From: Dehalococcoidia bacterium
GTDB lineage: Bacteria > Chloroflexota > Dehalococcoidia > Dehalococcoidales > RBG-16-60-22
Assembly (NCBI GenBank): GCA_004375725.1
Contig: SOKS01000110.1
Coordinates: 1 to 23,009, forward strand
Direction: 5' to 3'
DNA: 23,009 bases
In this document: piece after piece, positions 7,422 to 14,545 of the stretch
Layout: every line of letters starts with the position of its first letter
How positions within the stretch are numbered: the stretch's first letter is position 1
Program-made: the position numbers and the translations under genes
Notes under the pieces: model-generated
Databases searched by the model: none
Told to the model about the DNA's origin: nothing
Seen by the model: the letters and a program-made list of their open reading frames with translations, nothing else

Positions 7422-8654
7422 ATGAGTACCGGTTTGGCCACGATTCCAGAAGCAATTGAAGACATCGGAGCCGGCAGGTTCCTTATCATCGTCGATGATG
7501 AGAACCGCGAGAACGAGGGCGACCTTGCCATGGCCGCGGAGAAAATGACCGCCGATGCCATCAATTTCATGGCCAGGCATGGACGGGGGCTTATCTGCCT
7601 GCCCATCATCGGCCAGCGCCTTGACGAGCTGCATATCCCCATGATGGTAGAGCGCAATACCTCCAAGTTCTCCACCGCATTCACCGTGTCAATCGAAGCC
7701 AAGCACATGGTGAGCACCGGCATTTCCGCAGCCGACCGCGCCGAGACGATAAGGGCCGTGCTTGACCCGGCCACGCAGCCCGAGGACATTGCCCGACCGG
7801 GGCACATGTTCCCGCTGCGGGCCAGGGAAGGCGGCGTCCTGGTGCGGGCAGGACATACGGAAGCGATAGTTGACCTGGCCAGGCTGGCCGGCCTCTACCC
7901 GGCCGGGGTTATCTGCGAGATATTAAAGGAAAACGGCGCCATGGCCCGGATGCCCCAGCTTAAACGGATGGCCAAACGGTTTGGTATAAAAGTCGTGAGC
8001 ATGGCCGACCTCATTGCCTACCGCTACCGCCACGAAAGGCTGGTGCACCGCGTGGCCGAAGCCAAACTGCCCACGCCGTACGGCAATTTCACCGCCATCG
8101 CCTACCAGAGCAATATCGACCCTGATGAACACATCGCTCTGGTGATGGGAGACGTGGCCACCGATGAGCCGGTGCTGGTCAGGGTGCACAGCCAGTGCCT
8201 TACCGGCGAGGTATTCGGCAGCCTCCGCTGCGACTGCGGAGAACAGATAAAGATGGCGATGAAAGGCATCGCCGAGGAAGGACGGGGCGTCCTCCTCTAT
8301 ATGAGGCAGGAAGGGCGGGGCATCGGCATTCATAATAAAATCCGTGCCTACGAACTGCAGGACAAAGGACTGGACACGGTAGAGGCCAATCTCTCGCTTG
8401 GTTTTGCCCCGGACCTGCGGGACTACGGCGTTGGTGCCCAGATTCTGGCGGACCTGGGGCTGCATAATATCCGCCTGCTCACCAACAACCCCAAGAAAGT
8501 AATCGGGCTGGAGAGCTACGGGCTCAAGGTGGCAGAGACCGTGCCGATAATCACGGCACCGAACCCGTTCAACAGTCGATACCTGGAAACAAAACAGAAA
8601 AAATTGGGGCATACCCTGAAACCGACCAGGATATCCCCCGAAAGTTGTGATTAA
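7422..8654 (+). CDS. ribBA: Bifunctional 3,4-dihydroxy-2-butanone 4-phosphate synthase / GTP cyclohydrolase II
   Basis: Makes both early precursors of riboflavin. The N-terminal half (about residues 1-200) is the DHBP synthase with its acidic loop DDENRENEGDL and a later RPGHMFPL segment. The C-terminal half is GTP cyclohydrolase II, with the zinc-binding pattern CLTGEVFGSLRCDCGEQ, the MRQEGRGIG loop and LLTNNPKKV. I prefer ATG 7422 (410 aa) because GGAG lies 5 nt upstream and the N-terminus then matches the family. An in-frame ATG at 7401 overlaps the ribE stop as ATGA and would add seven residues (MRGNGAE), so it remains possible. Confidence 0.95.
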   Translation: MSTGLATIPEAIEDIGAGRFLIIVDDENRENEGDLAMAAEKMTADAINFMARHGRGLICLPIIGQRLDELHIPMMVERNTSKFSTAFTVSIEAKHMVSTGISAADRAETIRAVLDPATQPEDIARPGHMFPLRAREGGVLVRAGHTEAIVDLARLAGLYPAGVICEILKENGAMARMPQLKRMAKRFGIKVVSMADLIAYRYRHERLVHRVAEAKLPTPYGNFTAIAYQSNIDPDEHIALVMGDVATDEPVLVRVHSQCLTGEVFGSLRCDCGEQIKMAMKGIAEEGRGVLLYMRQEGRGIGIHNKIRAYELQDKGLDTVEANLSLGFAPDLRDYGVGAQILADLGLHNIRLLTNNPKKVIGLESYGLKVAETVPIITAPNPFNSRYLETKQKKLGHTLKPTRISPESCD

Positions 8655-8676
8655 TCCCGGTAAAAAGGAGAAGATT

Positions 8677-9144
8677 ATGGGTAAAAGCTATGAAGGCTCA
8701 CTGCTGGGCAAAGGGCTGAAGTTCGGCCTCGTGGTTTCCCGCTTCAACGAGTTCTTTACTCGGAAACTGCTGGAAGGAGCGCAGGACGCTCTGCTCCGCC
8801 ACGGCGTCAATGAAGCAGACATCGAGGTTGCCTGGACGCCAGGCTCATTTGAAATCCCGCTGGTGGTACTGAAAATGGCCCAGTCTAAGAAGTACGATGC
8901 TATTATCTGCCTGGCCGCGGTCATCCGCGGTGGCACACCTCACTGGGAATACATCGCCGCGGAAGCTACTAAAGGGATAGCCCACGTCAGCCTTGAGACC
9001 GGGGTGCCCGTCGTGAACAGCATTCTCACCACGGAAACTCTGGAGCAAGCCATAGAGCGTTCCGGCTCAAAAGGGGGCAACAAGGGATTTGACGCGGCGG
9101 TCAGTGCTATCGAGATGGCGAACCTGCTCAAAGCCATGGGCTAG
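8677..9144 (+). CDS. ribH: 6,7-dimethyl-8-ribityllumazine synthase
   Basis: Condenses the RibA/D product with dihydroxybutanone phosphate to give lumazine, the RibE substrate. The 155-aa protein is full length. The substrate-binding segments are visible: SRFNEF, TPGSFEIPLV, AVIRGGTPHWEYI (with the conserved His) and LTTETLEQA...RSGSKGGNKG. ATG 8677 is preceded by AAGGAG at 8665-8670; an upstream in-frame GTG at 8647 lies inside ribBA and lacks a comparable site. The gap to ribBA is 22 nt, so the three rib genes should form one transcript. ribD, needed for the middle steps, is not here. Confidence 0.96.
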   Translation: MGKSYEGSLLGKGLKFGLVVSRFNEFFTRKLLEGAQDALLRHGVNEADIEVAWTPGSFEIPLVVLKMAQSKKYDAIICLAAVIRGGTPHWEYIAAEATKGIAHVSLETGVPVVNSILTTETLEQAIERSGSKGGNKGFDAAVSAIEMANLLKAMG

Positions 9145-9166
9145 CGCCACCAGCCGCCAGACCCAT

Positions 9167-9190
9167 ACTGATTCGCCGGTATCAATCAGT
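9167..9190. terminator. Inverted repeat between convergent ribH and the EF-like gene
   Basis: ACTGATT (9167-9173) and AATCAGT (9184-9190) form a 7-bp stem with a 10-nt loop in the 41-bp gap between two converging genes, overlapping the stop codon of the minus-strand gene. Position suggests a shared terminator, but the stem is AT-rich and no clear U-tract follows on either strand. Confidence 0.3.
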
Positions 9191-9440
9191 CGGTGACTTT
9201 GTAGACACTGTCCCCGTGTCGTACCCGCTCCGTCACCTTGACCCCGACGGCATCACCGGCCTTGGCTTCAGTGACGTTCACATTGTTGATCTGCATTGAA
9301 TTCACCGTCATTTCGATGTCAGTGGTGTGTCCCTTAATGTGGACTCGGTCACCCACTTTCAGCGTACCGGTGAGGTCAATGCCGGCGACCACCGGGTGAG
9401 CGAAGAAATCGCTTACCTTTCCGATTTCCTCCTCAGGCAT
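9186..9440 (-). CDS. Small EF-Tu domain-II-like protein
   Basis: An 84-aa protein made of little more than one beta-barrel. GTLKVGDRVHIKGHTTDIEMTVNSMQINN and AKAGDAVGVKV resemble domain II of translational GTPases (EF-Tu, IF2), where the matching strands help position the G domain and aminoacyl-tRNA. There is no GTPase domain. Similar stand-alone proteins are usually named translation elongation factor-like, but no function is established. Expression signals are strong: AAGGAGGT lies 6 nt upstream of the ATG, and a TTGATT-17-TATAAT promoter precedes it. It is divergent from the coiled-coil gene at 9597. Confidence 0.75.
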   Translation of the reverse strand: MPEEEIGKVSDFFAHPVVAGIDLTGTLKVGDRVHIKGHTTDIEMTVNSMQINNVNVTEAKAGDAVGVKVTERVRHGDSVYKVTD

Positions 9441-9491
9441 ATGACTACCTCCTTACCTGACATTCAAAGTTCATATCTTTATAGTGCTGAA

Positions 9492-9520
9492 ATTATACTC
9501 CCATGACTCTGATAAATCAA
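9492..9520 (-). promoter_or_regulatory. Promoter of the EF-Tu domain-II-like gene
   Basis: On the minus strand, TTGATT (9520-9515) and a perfect TATAAT (9497-9492) are 17 bp apart. The start of transcription would be near 9485, leaving a leader of about 45 nt ending in AAGGAGGT. Its -35 lies 16 bp from the -35 of the divergent promoter. Confidence 0.7.
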
Positions 9521-9536
9521 TATGCGGCGTGAAGTT

Positions 9537-9565
9537 TTGACATATCACCATCAGGTACGTATAAT
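9537..9565 (+). promoter_or_regulatory. Perfect-consensus sigma-70 promoter
   Basis: TTGACA (9537-9542), a 17-bp spacer and TATAAT (9560-9565) match the housekeeping consensus at all 12 positions. Transcription would begin near 9572 and run into a leader of about 25 nt carrying AGGAG (9584-9588) before the TTG start at 9597. AATCAA (9571-9576) and TTGATT (9592-9597) could pair weakly and display the ribosome binding site in a loop. Confidence 0.75.
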
Positions 9566-9596
9566 TAGTTAATCAAATCCGGCAGGAGACCTTGAT

Positions 9597-9827
9597 TTGG
9601 CGCAGGACAGGAAATCCAATTCGGTGGCTGAAGATACCAAGGCTAATATCGAACGCATCAACAAGCGCCTGGAGATGCTTGACGACCGCCTGGACAATAT
9701 TGACTCCATGGTTACCGCCGTTGCCGAACGGGTAATGCGGCAGCCGGTAACGCTCAACATCACCTGCTCCAAATGCGGAAAGCCTATTGAAATCGCGCTC
9801 CTCGGTCTGGAAAAGCCGAGAAAATAA
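9597..9827 (+). CDS. Small coiled-coil protein with a C-terminal CxxC
   Basis: A 76-aa protein I cannot assign to a named family. Residues about 10-45 form a likely amphipathic or coiled-coil helix (DTKANIERINKRLEMLDDRL). The C-terminal part has ITCSKCGKPIEIALLG, one CxxC pair (Cys57, Cys60) that could bind zinc if two chains dimerise. The start is TTG at 9597: AGGAG lies 8 nt upstream and no ATG or GTG fits. The perfect consensus promoter upstream argues that this is a real, well-expressed gene in spite of its size. Confidence 0.65.
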   Translation: MAQDRKSNSVAEDTKANIERINKRLEMLDDRLDNIDSMVTAVAERVMRQPVTLNITCSKCGKPIEIALLGLEKPRK

Positions 9828-9953
9828 GAGCATATTGAAAACCGCTGAGGTCTCCCTCTTACACACGTCGGATTTCATTCCCTATTGGTAAGTCAGTTCC
9901 ATAAAATAGTCATCGAAAATTTTTCGTGACAACGAAAGACACAAACCATTAGC
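9828..9953 (+). other. Short intergenic region before the symporter gene
   Basis: These 126 bp hold no gene that I can support. The only structure I see is the exact AT-rich dyad CGAAAA-T-TTTTCG at 9914-9926, which lacks the GC-rich stem of a usual terminator. TAAAAT at 9902-9907 could be a -10 but has no matching -35. Confidence 0.4.
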
Positions 9954-11330
9954 ATGAGCGCACTGATAATCATCGCCCTCTACTTCCTGGTTATGCTCGC
10001 CATCGGTATAGCGAGTCGCCGGAAGGCAAGAGGCGCCGATGATTTTTTTGTCGCCGGGAGAAAAAGCTCTTCGCCGTTCATTGTTGGTTCACTGCTGGCC
10101 ACCATCATCGGTGGCTCAGCCACCATAGGCATGGCGGGGCTGGGTTTCCAGCGAGGATTGACCGGGGCGTGGTGGCTACTCGTCGGCAGCATTGGTCTGA
10201 TATTCCTGGGGCTCTTTTTCGCCCGAAAGGTCAGAAGGCTGGCGCTCTATACCCTGCCGGAACTGGTCGAAAAACAATATGACCGACGGATGGCCCTCGC
10301 TACCGCCATTCTCATTGTGGTTGCCTGGATAGGGATTGTTGCCGCCCAGATTATCGCTGCCGGCAAAATACTGGGTATCCTTGGCGTCGGCAGTCCAGCG
10401 ATCTGGATGGTTGTTTTCACCGTTATCTTCGTTACCTATACGCTGCTGGGCGGTCAGCATGCCATCATCCGCACCGATGTATTACAATCGGTTATCATTT
10501 TCCTCGGCGTCTTCGCCGGCCTGGCCTTACTCCTGACCAGGCTGGGAGGATGGGAAGGGCTGCAAAGCTCACTGCCCGCCGAGCATTTTGCCTTTCCGGT
10601 AAGCCCGCAGTTTGACGGCGCGGCTCTGATAACGCTCTTGCTGCTCGTCGGTCTGACCTACGTGGTCGGGCCCGACATGTATTCCCGCATCTTCTGTGCC
10701 CGGGATGACGGGGTAGCAAGGACGGCTACGCTGTGGACTGCGGTTCTTATCATCCCCCTGGCCTTCGCCATTACCGTCATCGGCATGGGTGCCGCCTCCC
10801 TGTTCCCCGGCATTACACCCGAACAGGCCTTCCCTACGGTCATCAGCGAATTGTTCTCACCGCTTCTGGGCGGCATCATCCTGGCCGCTTTGCTCTGCGC
10901 CGTGATGTCCTCAGCCGATACCACTTTATTAAGCGCCAGCACCATATTGAGCATAGACATCATCGGAAGATTCAGGCCAACCGCCAACCAGTCGGGTGTG
11001 CTGCCCCGTTCCAGGTGGGCCATAGTGCTGCTGGGTGTATGTTCGCTCATAGTGGCATTAATGCTCAAGGGGGTTATCAGCGCCCTTCTCTTTGCCTACA
11101 CGATATACACGGCAGGTGTGATTTTACCCGTGCTCGCCGGCTTTTTTAAGAATCGCCTGAAGGTTACCCCCACCGGAGCACTGGCAGCACTCATCGGGGG
11201 TGGCTCGGCGGGTCTTATCAGCAAGCTGTTAGCTATCAAATACCTGGACCTGGGGGCGCTGCTGATAAGTGGTGCGCTTCTTTTCCTGGTCAGCTATATC
11301 GACCGCCGGTACAGGTCAACCGGCCGTTGA
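9954..11330 (+). CDS. Sodium:solute symporter family protein
   Basis: A 458-aa integral membrane protein with about 12-13 hydrophobic helices, belonging to the SSS (SLC5-like, LeuT-fold) family that drives uptake with sodium. Family marks include the early GADDFFVAGRKSS, the LLATIIGGSATIGMAGLGFQRG segment, and AVMSSADTTLLSAST in the eighth-helix region, whose Ser-Ser-Ala-Asp belongs to the sodium site in characterised members. The substrate cannot be read from the sequence; pantothenate, proline or other organic acids are all possible. No clear ribosome binding site precedes ATG 9954. Its last 15 bp overlap the end of the convergent MFS gene. Confidence 0.88.
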   Translation: MSALIIIALYFLVMLAIGIASRRKARGADDFFVAGRKSSSPFIVGSLLATIIGGSATIGMAGLGFQRGLTGAWWLLVGSIGLIFLGLFFARKVRRLALYTLPELVEKQYDRRMALATAILIVVAWIGIVAAQIIAAGKILGILGVGSPAIWMVVFTVIFVTYTLLGGQHAIIRTDVLQSVIIFLGVFAGLALLLTRLGGWEGLQSSLPAEHFAFPVSPQFDGAALITLLLLVGLTYVVGPDMYSRIFCARDDGVARTATLWTAVLIIPLAFAITVIGMGAASLFPGITPEQAFPTVISELFSPLLGGIILAALLCAVMSSADTTLLSASTILSIDIIGRFRPTANQSGVLPRSRWAIVLLGVCSLIVALMLKGVISALLFAYTIYTAGVILPVLAGFFKNRLKVTPTGALAALIGGGSAGLISKLLAIKYLDLGALLISGALLFLVSYIDRRYRSTGR

Positions 11331-12482
11331 TTCGCCTTTCCCTGACCGGGTAAACCACGCGAACAAAGCGGCGCCGAATAAGGCCAGGCCCGCGTTGAAA
11401 TAAAACGCGGTGTTGATATTGATAAAGTCAACGATAGCGCCGCTCAAAATTGGCCCAATTGCCATGCCAATACTAAGCGCCATGGTGATAGCCGCAATGG
11501 CCGAGCCCATGCCATATTTTCTCCCCTCCTCCACCGTCATCGCCATGGCCGCCGGCGTGGCAATGGCACTGCCAACGCTGCCCAGAATGCACAGTGCCAG
11601 CAACGGCCAGAAGCTTGGAGATAGCGGCACCAGAAACATATAGGTGGCAGTCACCAGCGACCCGATAATAACCAGCATTCGCCGATTGAAGATGTCGGCA
11701 ATCCGACCTCCCGGAACCCCGAGTATCGATATCAGAAGGACGTGAACCGCTATCAATATGCCGATAAGGTTCGCCGGCAGGCCGAGGCTAATGGCAGCGA
11801 GCAGCGGTAAAAAAGTAAAAAAGGAAGACCTGCCCATGGCAATCGCCAGGCGGAAGTTGAAAAGACCCACCATGGTGCCACTCCGGCGCATATCCAGGAA
11901 GGACACAGGGGTCGCCGCAGCTTGCTTCCTTTTATCGCTGCGGGGCAGCATAATAACCGCAATTAAAAATGCCAGCAGGTTAAGAACACCCATGGTAATG
12001 AAGGCAAGGTTCATCCCCCACTGCGCGGCGAGTACCCCACCCATAAGCGGGCCAACGCCGAAACCGCCGAAGAAAGCGGCATTTGAGTACCCCATCCATT
12101 TCCCTTCCTCACCCTCGGGCGAAAGGTCACCGATATATGCCTGCGCAATGGGCAGTATCATGGCACCGGTTATGCCGTGCACGGTGCGAACCAAGACCAG
12201 CTGGTAGACACTGGTTGCCAGGACAAATGTAAATGAAATCAGAGCATAGGCGAATAGGCCGACGCAGAGAATTAGCTTCCGGCCTTTGCGGTCGGAGAGC
12301 CGACCGAATATCGGCGTAAAGATGGTACGAGAAATGGAAAAGCCGGCAAAGATAAACCCCAGCCACAGGCCGGATGCCCCCATGCTTTCGGCATAGAGCG
12401 GTAAAAGCGGGACAACAATGCCAGCGCCCAGCATGGATGAAAATATGGCCAGAGCTAGAACGGGGAATACTCGTTTTATCAT
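11316..12482 (-). CDS. MFS transporter, probable drug:proton antiporter
   Basis: A major facilitator protein with 12 predicted transmembrane segments, 388 aa from the preferred start. Motif A is GRLSDRKGRKLIL after helix 2, and GFGVGPLMGGVLA near helix 5 resembles motif C, the antiporter signature of the DHA1 drug exporters (Bmr/TetA-like). Export of a small molecule is likely; the substrate is unknown. I start at ATG 12482 (MIKRVFPVLALAIF), just before the first helix. A longer reading from 12560 adds 26 residues without hydrophobic or conserved character and would span the TATAAT at 12496-12501. The gene is divergent from thrS. Confidence 0.85.
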   Translation of the reverse strand: MIKRVFPVLALAIFSSMLGAGIVVPLLPLYAESMGASGLWLGFIFAGFSISRTIFTPIFGRLSDRKGRKLILCVGLFAYALISFTFVLATSVYQLVLVRTVHGITGAMILPIAQAYIGDLSPEGEEGKWMGYSNAAFFGGFGVGPLMGGVLAAQWGMNLAFITMGVLNLLAFLIAVIMLPRSDKRKQAAATPVSFLDMRRSGTMVGLFNFRLAIAMGRSSFFTFLPLLAAISLGLPANLIGILIAVHVLLISILGVPGGRIADIFNRRMLVIIGSLVTATYMFLVPLSPSFWPLLALCILGSVGSAIATPAAMAMTVEEGRKYGMGSAIAAITMALSIGMAIGPILSGAIVDFININTAFYFNAGLALFGAALFAWFTRSGKGESTAG

Positions 12483-12495
12483 GCGGGTATACTTT

Positions 12496-12501
12496 ATTAT
12501 A
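12496..12501 (-). promoter_or_regulatory. -10 element of the MFS gene
   Basis: A perfect TATAAT on the minus strand ends 13 nt before ATG 12482, so the leader would be about 6 nt and has no Shine-Dalgarno motif. The -35 position (TGCCTG at 17 bp) is a poor match. Confidence 0.4.
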
Positions 12502-12550
12502 GCTATTCGCCGTGGTAACAGGCAAACTGAAAGCAAGTTCAACGACAAGT

Positions 12551-12579
12551 TTGCACTCACTGGATGGCGCTGCTATAAT
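12551..12579 (+). promoter_or_regulatory. thrS promoter
   Basis: TTGCAC (12551-12556) and TATAAT (12574-12579) are 17 bp apart. The transcript would begin near 12586 and carry a leader of about 72 nt that includes a terminator-like hairpin. Confidence 0.55.
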
Positions 12580-12606
12580 AGGGCTGATGAATAGGTAGGG
12601 ATGGGC

Positions 12607-12641
12607 AAAGCCTCTCGTCCCAGAGCTGGGGGAGAGGTTTT
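12607..12641 (+). terminator. Attenuator-like hairpin in the thrS leader
   Basis: CCTCTC (12611-12616) pairs with GAGAGG (12632-12637), and CCCA (12619-12622) pairs with TGGG (12627-12630) around a GAGC loop. The stem is extended by AAAG/TTTT, and TTTT (12638-12641) follows. It lies between the predicted promoter and the thrS start, so it would end transcription before thrS unless prevented. An alternative pairing, GGGA (12598-12601) with TCCC (12618-12621) and GGC (12604-12606) with GCC (12610-12612), would disrupt it. The U-tract is short, which lowers certainty. Confidence 0.5.
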
Positions 12642-12657
12642 CGTTATCAACGGATAG

Positions 12658-14439
12658 ATGAATAAATTGGTATCGACCTCAAACCAGAAAAGAGAAGAGC
12701 ATCTGGAGACCATGCGGCACTCCGCTTCCCACGTGATGGCGGAAGCGGTTCAGTCTATCTTTCCTGATACTAAATTCGCCATCGGCCCGGCAATCAAGGA
12801 TGGCTTCTATTACGACTTTGATTTACCACGCCCGCTCAGCCCGGATGACCTGCCCGTTATTGAGAACAAGATGAAAGAAATCATCGCTGCCGACACGCCC
12901 TTTATCCGAAAGGAAGTGACTAGAGAAGAGGCACGGCAGGTCTTCGCCGCGCAGCCCTACAAGCTGGAACTGATTGACGAACTGCCCGATGAGAAGGTAA
13001 GCCTCTACCAGCAGGGCTCATTCCTGGATATGTGTCGCGGTCCCCACGTGAAATCCAGCGGGGAAATCAAAGCTTTTAAGCTCATCAACGTCGCCGGGGC
13101 CTACTGGCGCGGCGATGAGCACCGCCCGATGTTACAGCGAATATATGGGGTTGCCTTTGACACCGAAGCGGCCCTGGAAGAACATTTGCAACGACTGGAG
13201 GAAGCCGCCCGGAGAGACCACCGCAAGCTTGGCAAAGAGCTCGACTTGTTCAGCATTCAGGATGAATTTGGCCCCGGCCTTGTCCTCTGGCACCCGAAGG
13301 GAGCCGTCGTCCGGCGCGTCATCGAGGATTTCTGGAAGGAAGAACATTTCAGGCGCGGCTATGACCTGGTCTATACACCACACATCGCCCGAATGGACCT
13401 GTGGCGAACCAGCGGACACCTTGAATTCTACAAAAACTACCTTTACAGCCCCATGGACATCGAGGGGCAGAAGTATATCCTCAAGCCGATGAACTGCCTG
13501 GGGCATATCTCCATTTACAAGACCAGGCTACGCAGCTATCGCGACCTGCCTCTGCGCTACGCCGAACTGGGTACCGTTTACCGATACGAGCGCTCCGGCG
13601 TGCTCCACGGGTTGTCCCGTGTCAGAGGCTTCACCCAGGATGACGCCCATATTTTCTGCCGGCCTGACCAGCTGGAAGACGAGGTCGTTGCCGTTCTGGA
13701 CCTCGCCCTCTTTATGATTGACACCTTCGGTTTCCAGAACTACCAATTGTTGCTGTCGACCAGACCGGAGAAGTACGCCGGCACAGTGGAAATCTGGGAT
13801 GAAGCCACGGAAACCCTGCGGCGGGCACTCGAGCGGTCAGGTCGTGATTATGAGATTGACCCGGGAGAGGGTGTCTTCTACGGACCGAAAATCGATATCA
13901 AGTTTGAGAGTGCGCTGGGCAAGGCATGGCAGGGCCCCACCATTCAGGTTGATTTCAATCTGCCGCCCCGCTTTGACGTTAACTACGTTGGGGAGGATGG
14001 CCGGGAGCATCCGGTGGTCATGGTGCATCGCACCGTGCTCGGCAGCATGGAGCGTTTTCTGGCCACCCTGCTGGAACATTATGGTGGTGCCTTCCCAACC
14101 TGGCTGGCACCAGTCCAGGTACGGATAATTCCGGTGGCTGACCGTCACCTCGATTATGCCCGTCAGCTCGAGACTGAACTTAAAGATGAAGACATTCGCG
14201 CGGAGGTTGATGCCCGGGCGGAGCGAATCAATCCCAAAATTCGCCAGGCACAGCTGGAGAAAGTCCCCTACATGCTGGTGGTGGGTGACAAGGAGGTGGA
14301 GGCCAAGACCGTATCGGTCCGCCTGCGCAGCGGAGAGCAGACCGCTGCTCAGCCCTTTGCGCGCTTCAAGGAGACCGTTAAATCAGCTATCGCCAGCCGA
14401 GCGGGAGATAGTGAACGCAGCGGTGGTAAGGCAAATTGA
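12658..14439 (+). CDS. thrS: Threonyl-tRNA synthetase lacking the TGS domain
   Basis: Charges tRNA-Thr. The 593-aa protein starts directly at the editing (SAD) domain; the usual N-terminal TGS domain of about 60 residues is absent. Editing-site residues are present: His21 and His25 (HSASH), Cys126 and His130 (CRGPH). The class II catalytic core includes motif 1 around YTPHIARMDLWRTSGH, the zinc ligand Cys280 (KPMNCLGH), motif 2 around YRYERSG with RVRGFTQDDAHIF, and motif 3 (VHRTVLGSMERF). The anticodon-binding domain closes the chain. Ser/Thr proofreading should be intact. The start at 12658 has only GGA upstream; no in-frame extension could supply a TGS domain. The cluster infC-rpmI-rplT-pheS-pheT follows. 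Confidence 0.96.
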   Translation: MNKLVSTSNQKREEHLETMRHSASHVMAEAVQSIFPDTKFAIGPAIKDGFYYDFDLPRPLSPDDLPVIENKMKEIIAADTPFIRKEVTREEARQVFAAQPYKLELIDELPDEKVSLYQQGSFLDMCRGPHVKSSGEIKAFKLINVAGAYWRGDEHRPMLQRIYGVAFDTEAALEEHLQRLEEAARRDHRKLGKELDLFSIQDEFGPGLVLWHPKGAVVRRVIEDFWKEEHFRRGYDLVYTPHIARMDLWRTSGHLEFYKNYLYSPMDIEGQKYILKPMNCLGHISIYKTRLRSYRDLPLRYAELGTVYRYERSGVLHGLSRVRGFTQDDAHIFCRPDQLEDEVVAVLDLALFMIDTFGFQNYQLLLSTRPEKYAGTVEIWDEATETLRRALERSGRDYEIDPGEGVFYGPKIDIKFESALGKAWQGPTIQVDFNLPPRFDVNYVGEDGREHPVVMVHRTVLGSMERFLATLLEHYGGAFPTWLAPVQVRIIPVADRHLDYARQLETELKDEDIRAEVDARAERINPKIRQAQLEKVPYMLVVGDKEVEAKTVSVRLRSGEQTAAQPFARFKETVKSAIASRAGDSERSGGKAN

Positions 14440-14469
14440 CGGGATAAGGTAGTTCAGTATTCCCTGAAG

Positions 14470-14498
14470 TTGATTATTGACTTATAATATGATATAGT
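14470..14498 (+). promoter_or_regulatory. infC operon promoter
   Basis: TTGATT (14470-14475) and TATAGT (14493-14498) are 17 bp apart. Transcription would begin near 14505 and give a leader of about 40 nt containing AGGAGGT. A second TATAAT at 14483-14488 lies inside the spacer but has no -35 at the right distance. Upstream, TTCAG and CTGAA (14453-14468) form a weak 5-bp dyad after thrS. Confidence 0.5.
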
Positions 14499-14545
14499 TT
14501 TTCAACGTAGGATACCTGTGCCTTCAGGAGGTAGATAAGGACATA

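Noticed and set aside
9914..9926. Terminator after the coiled-coil gene (CGAAAA-T-TTTTCG)
   Set aside because: The dyad is AT-rich with a one-base loop, which cannot form a stable hairpin, and no U-tract follows.
12586..12657. T-box riboswitch before thrS
   Set aside because: The leader is only about 72 nt, with no specifier stem and no T-box core sequence; only a terminator-like hairpin is visible.
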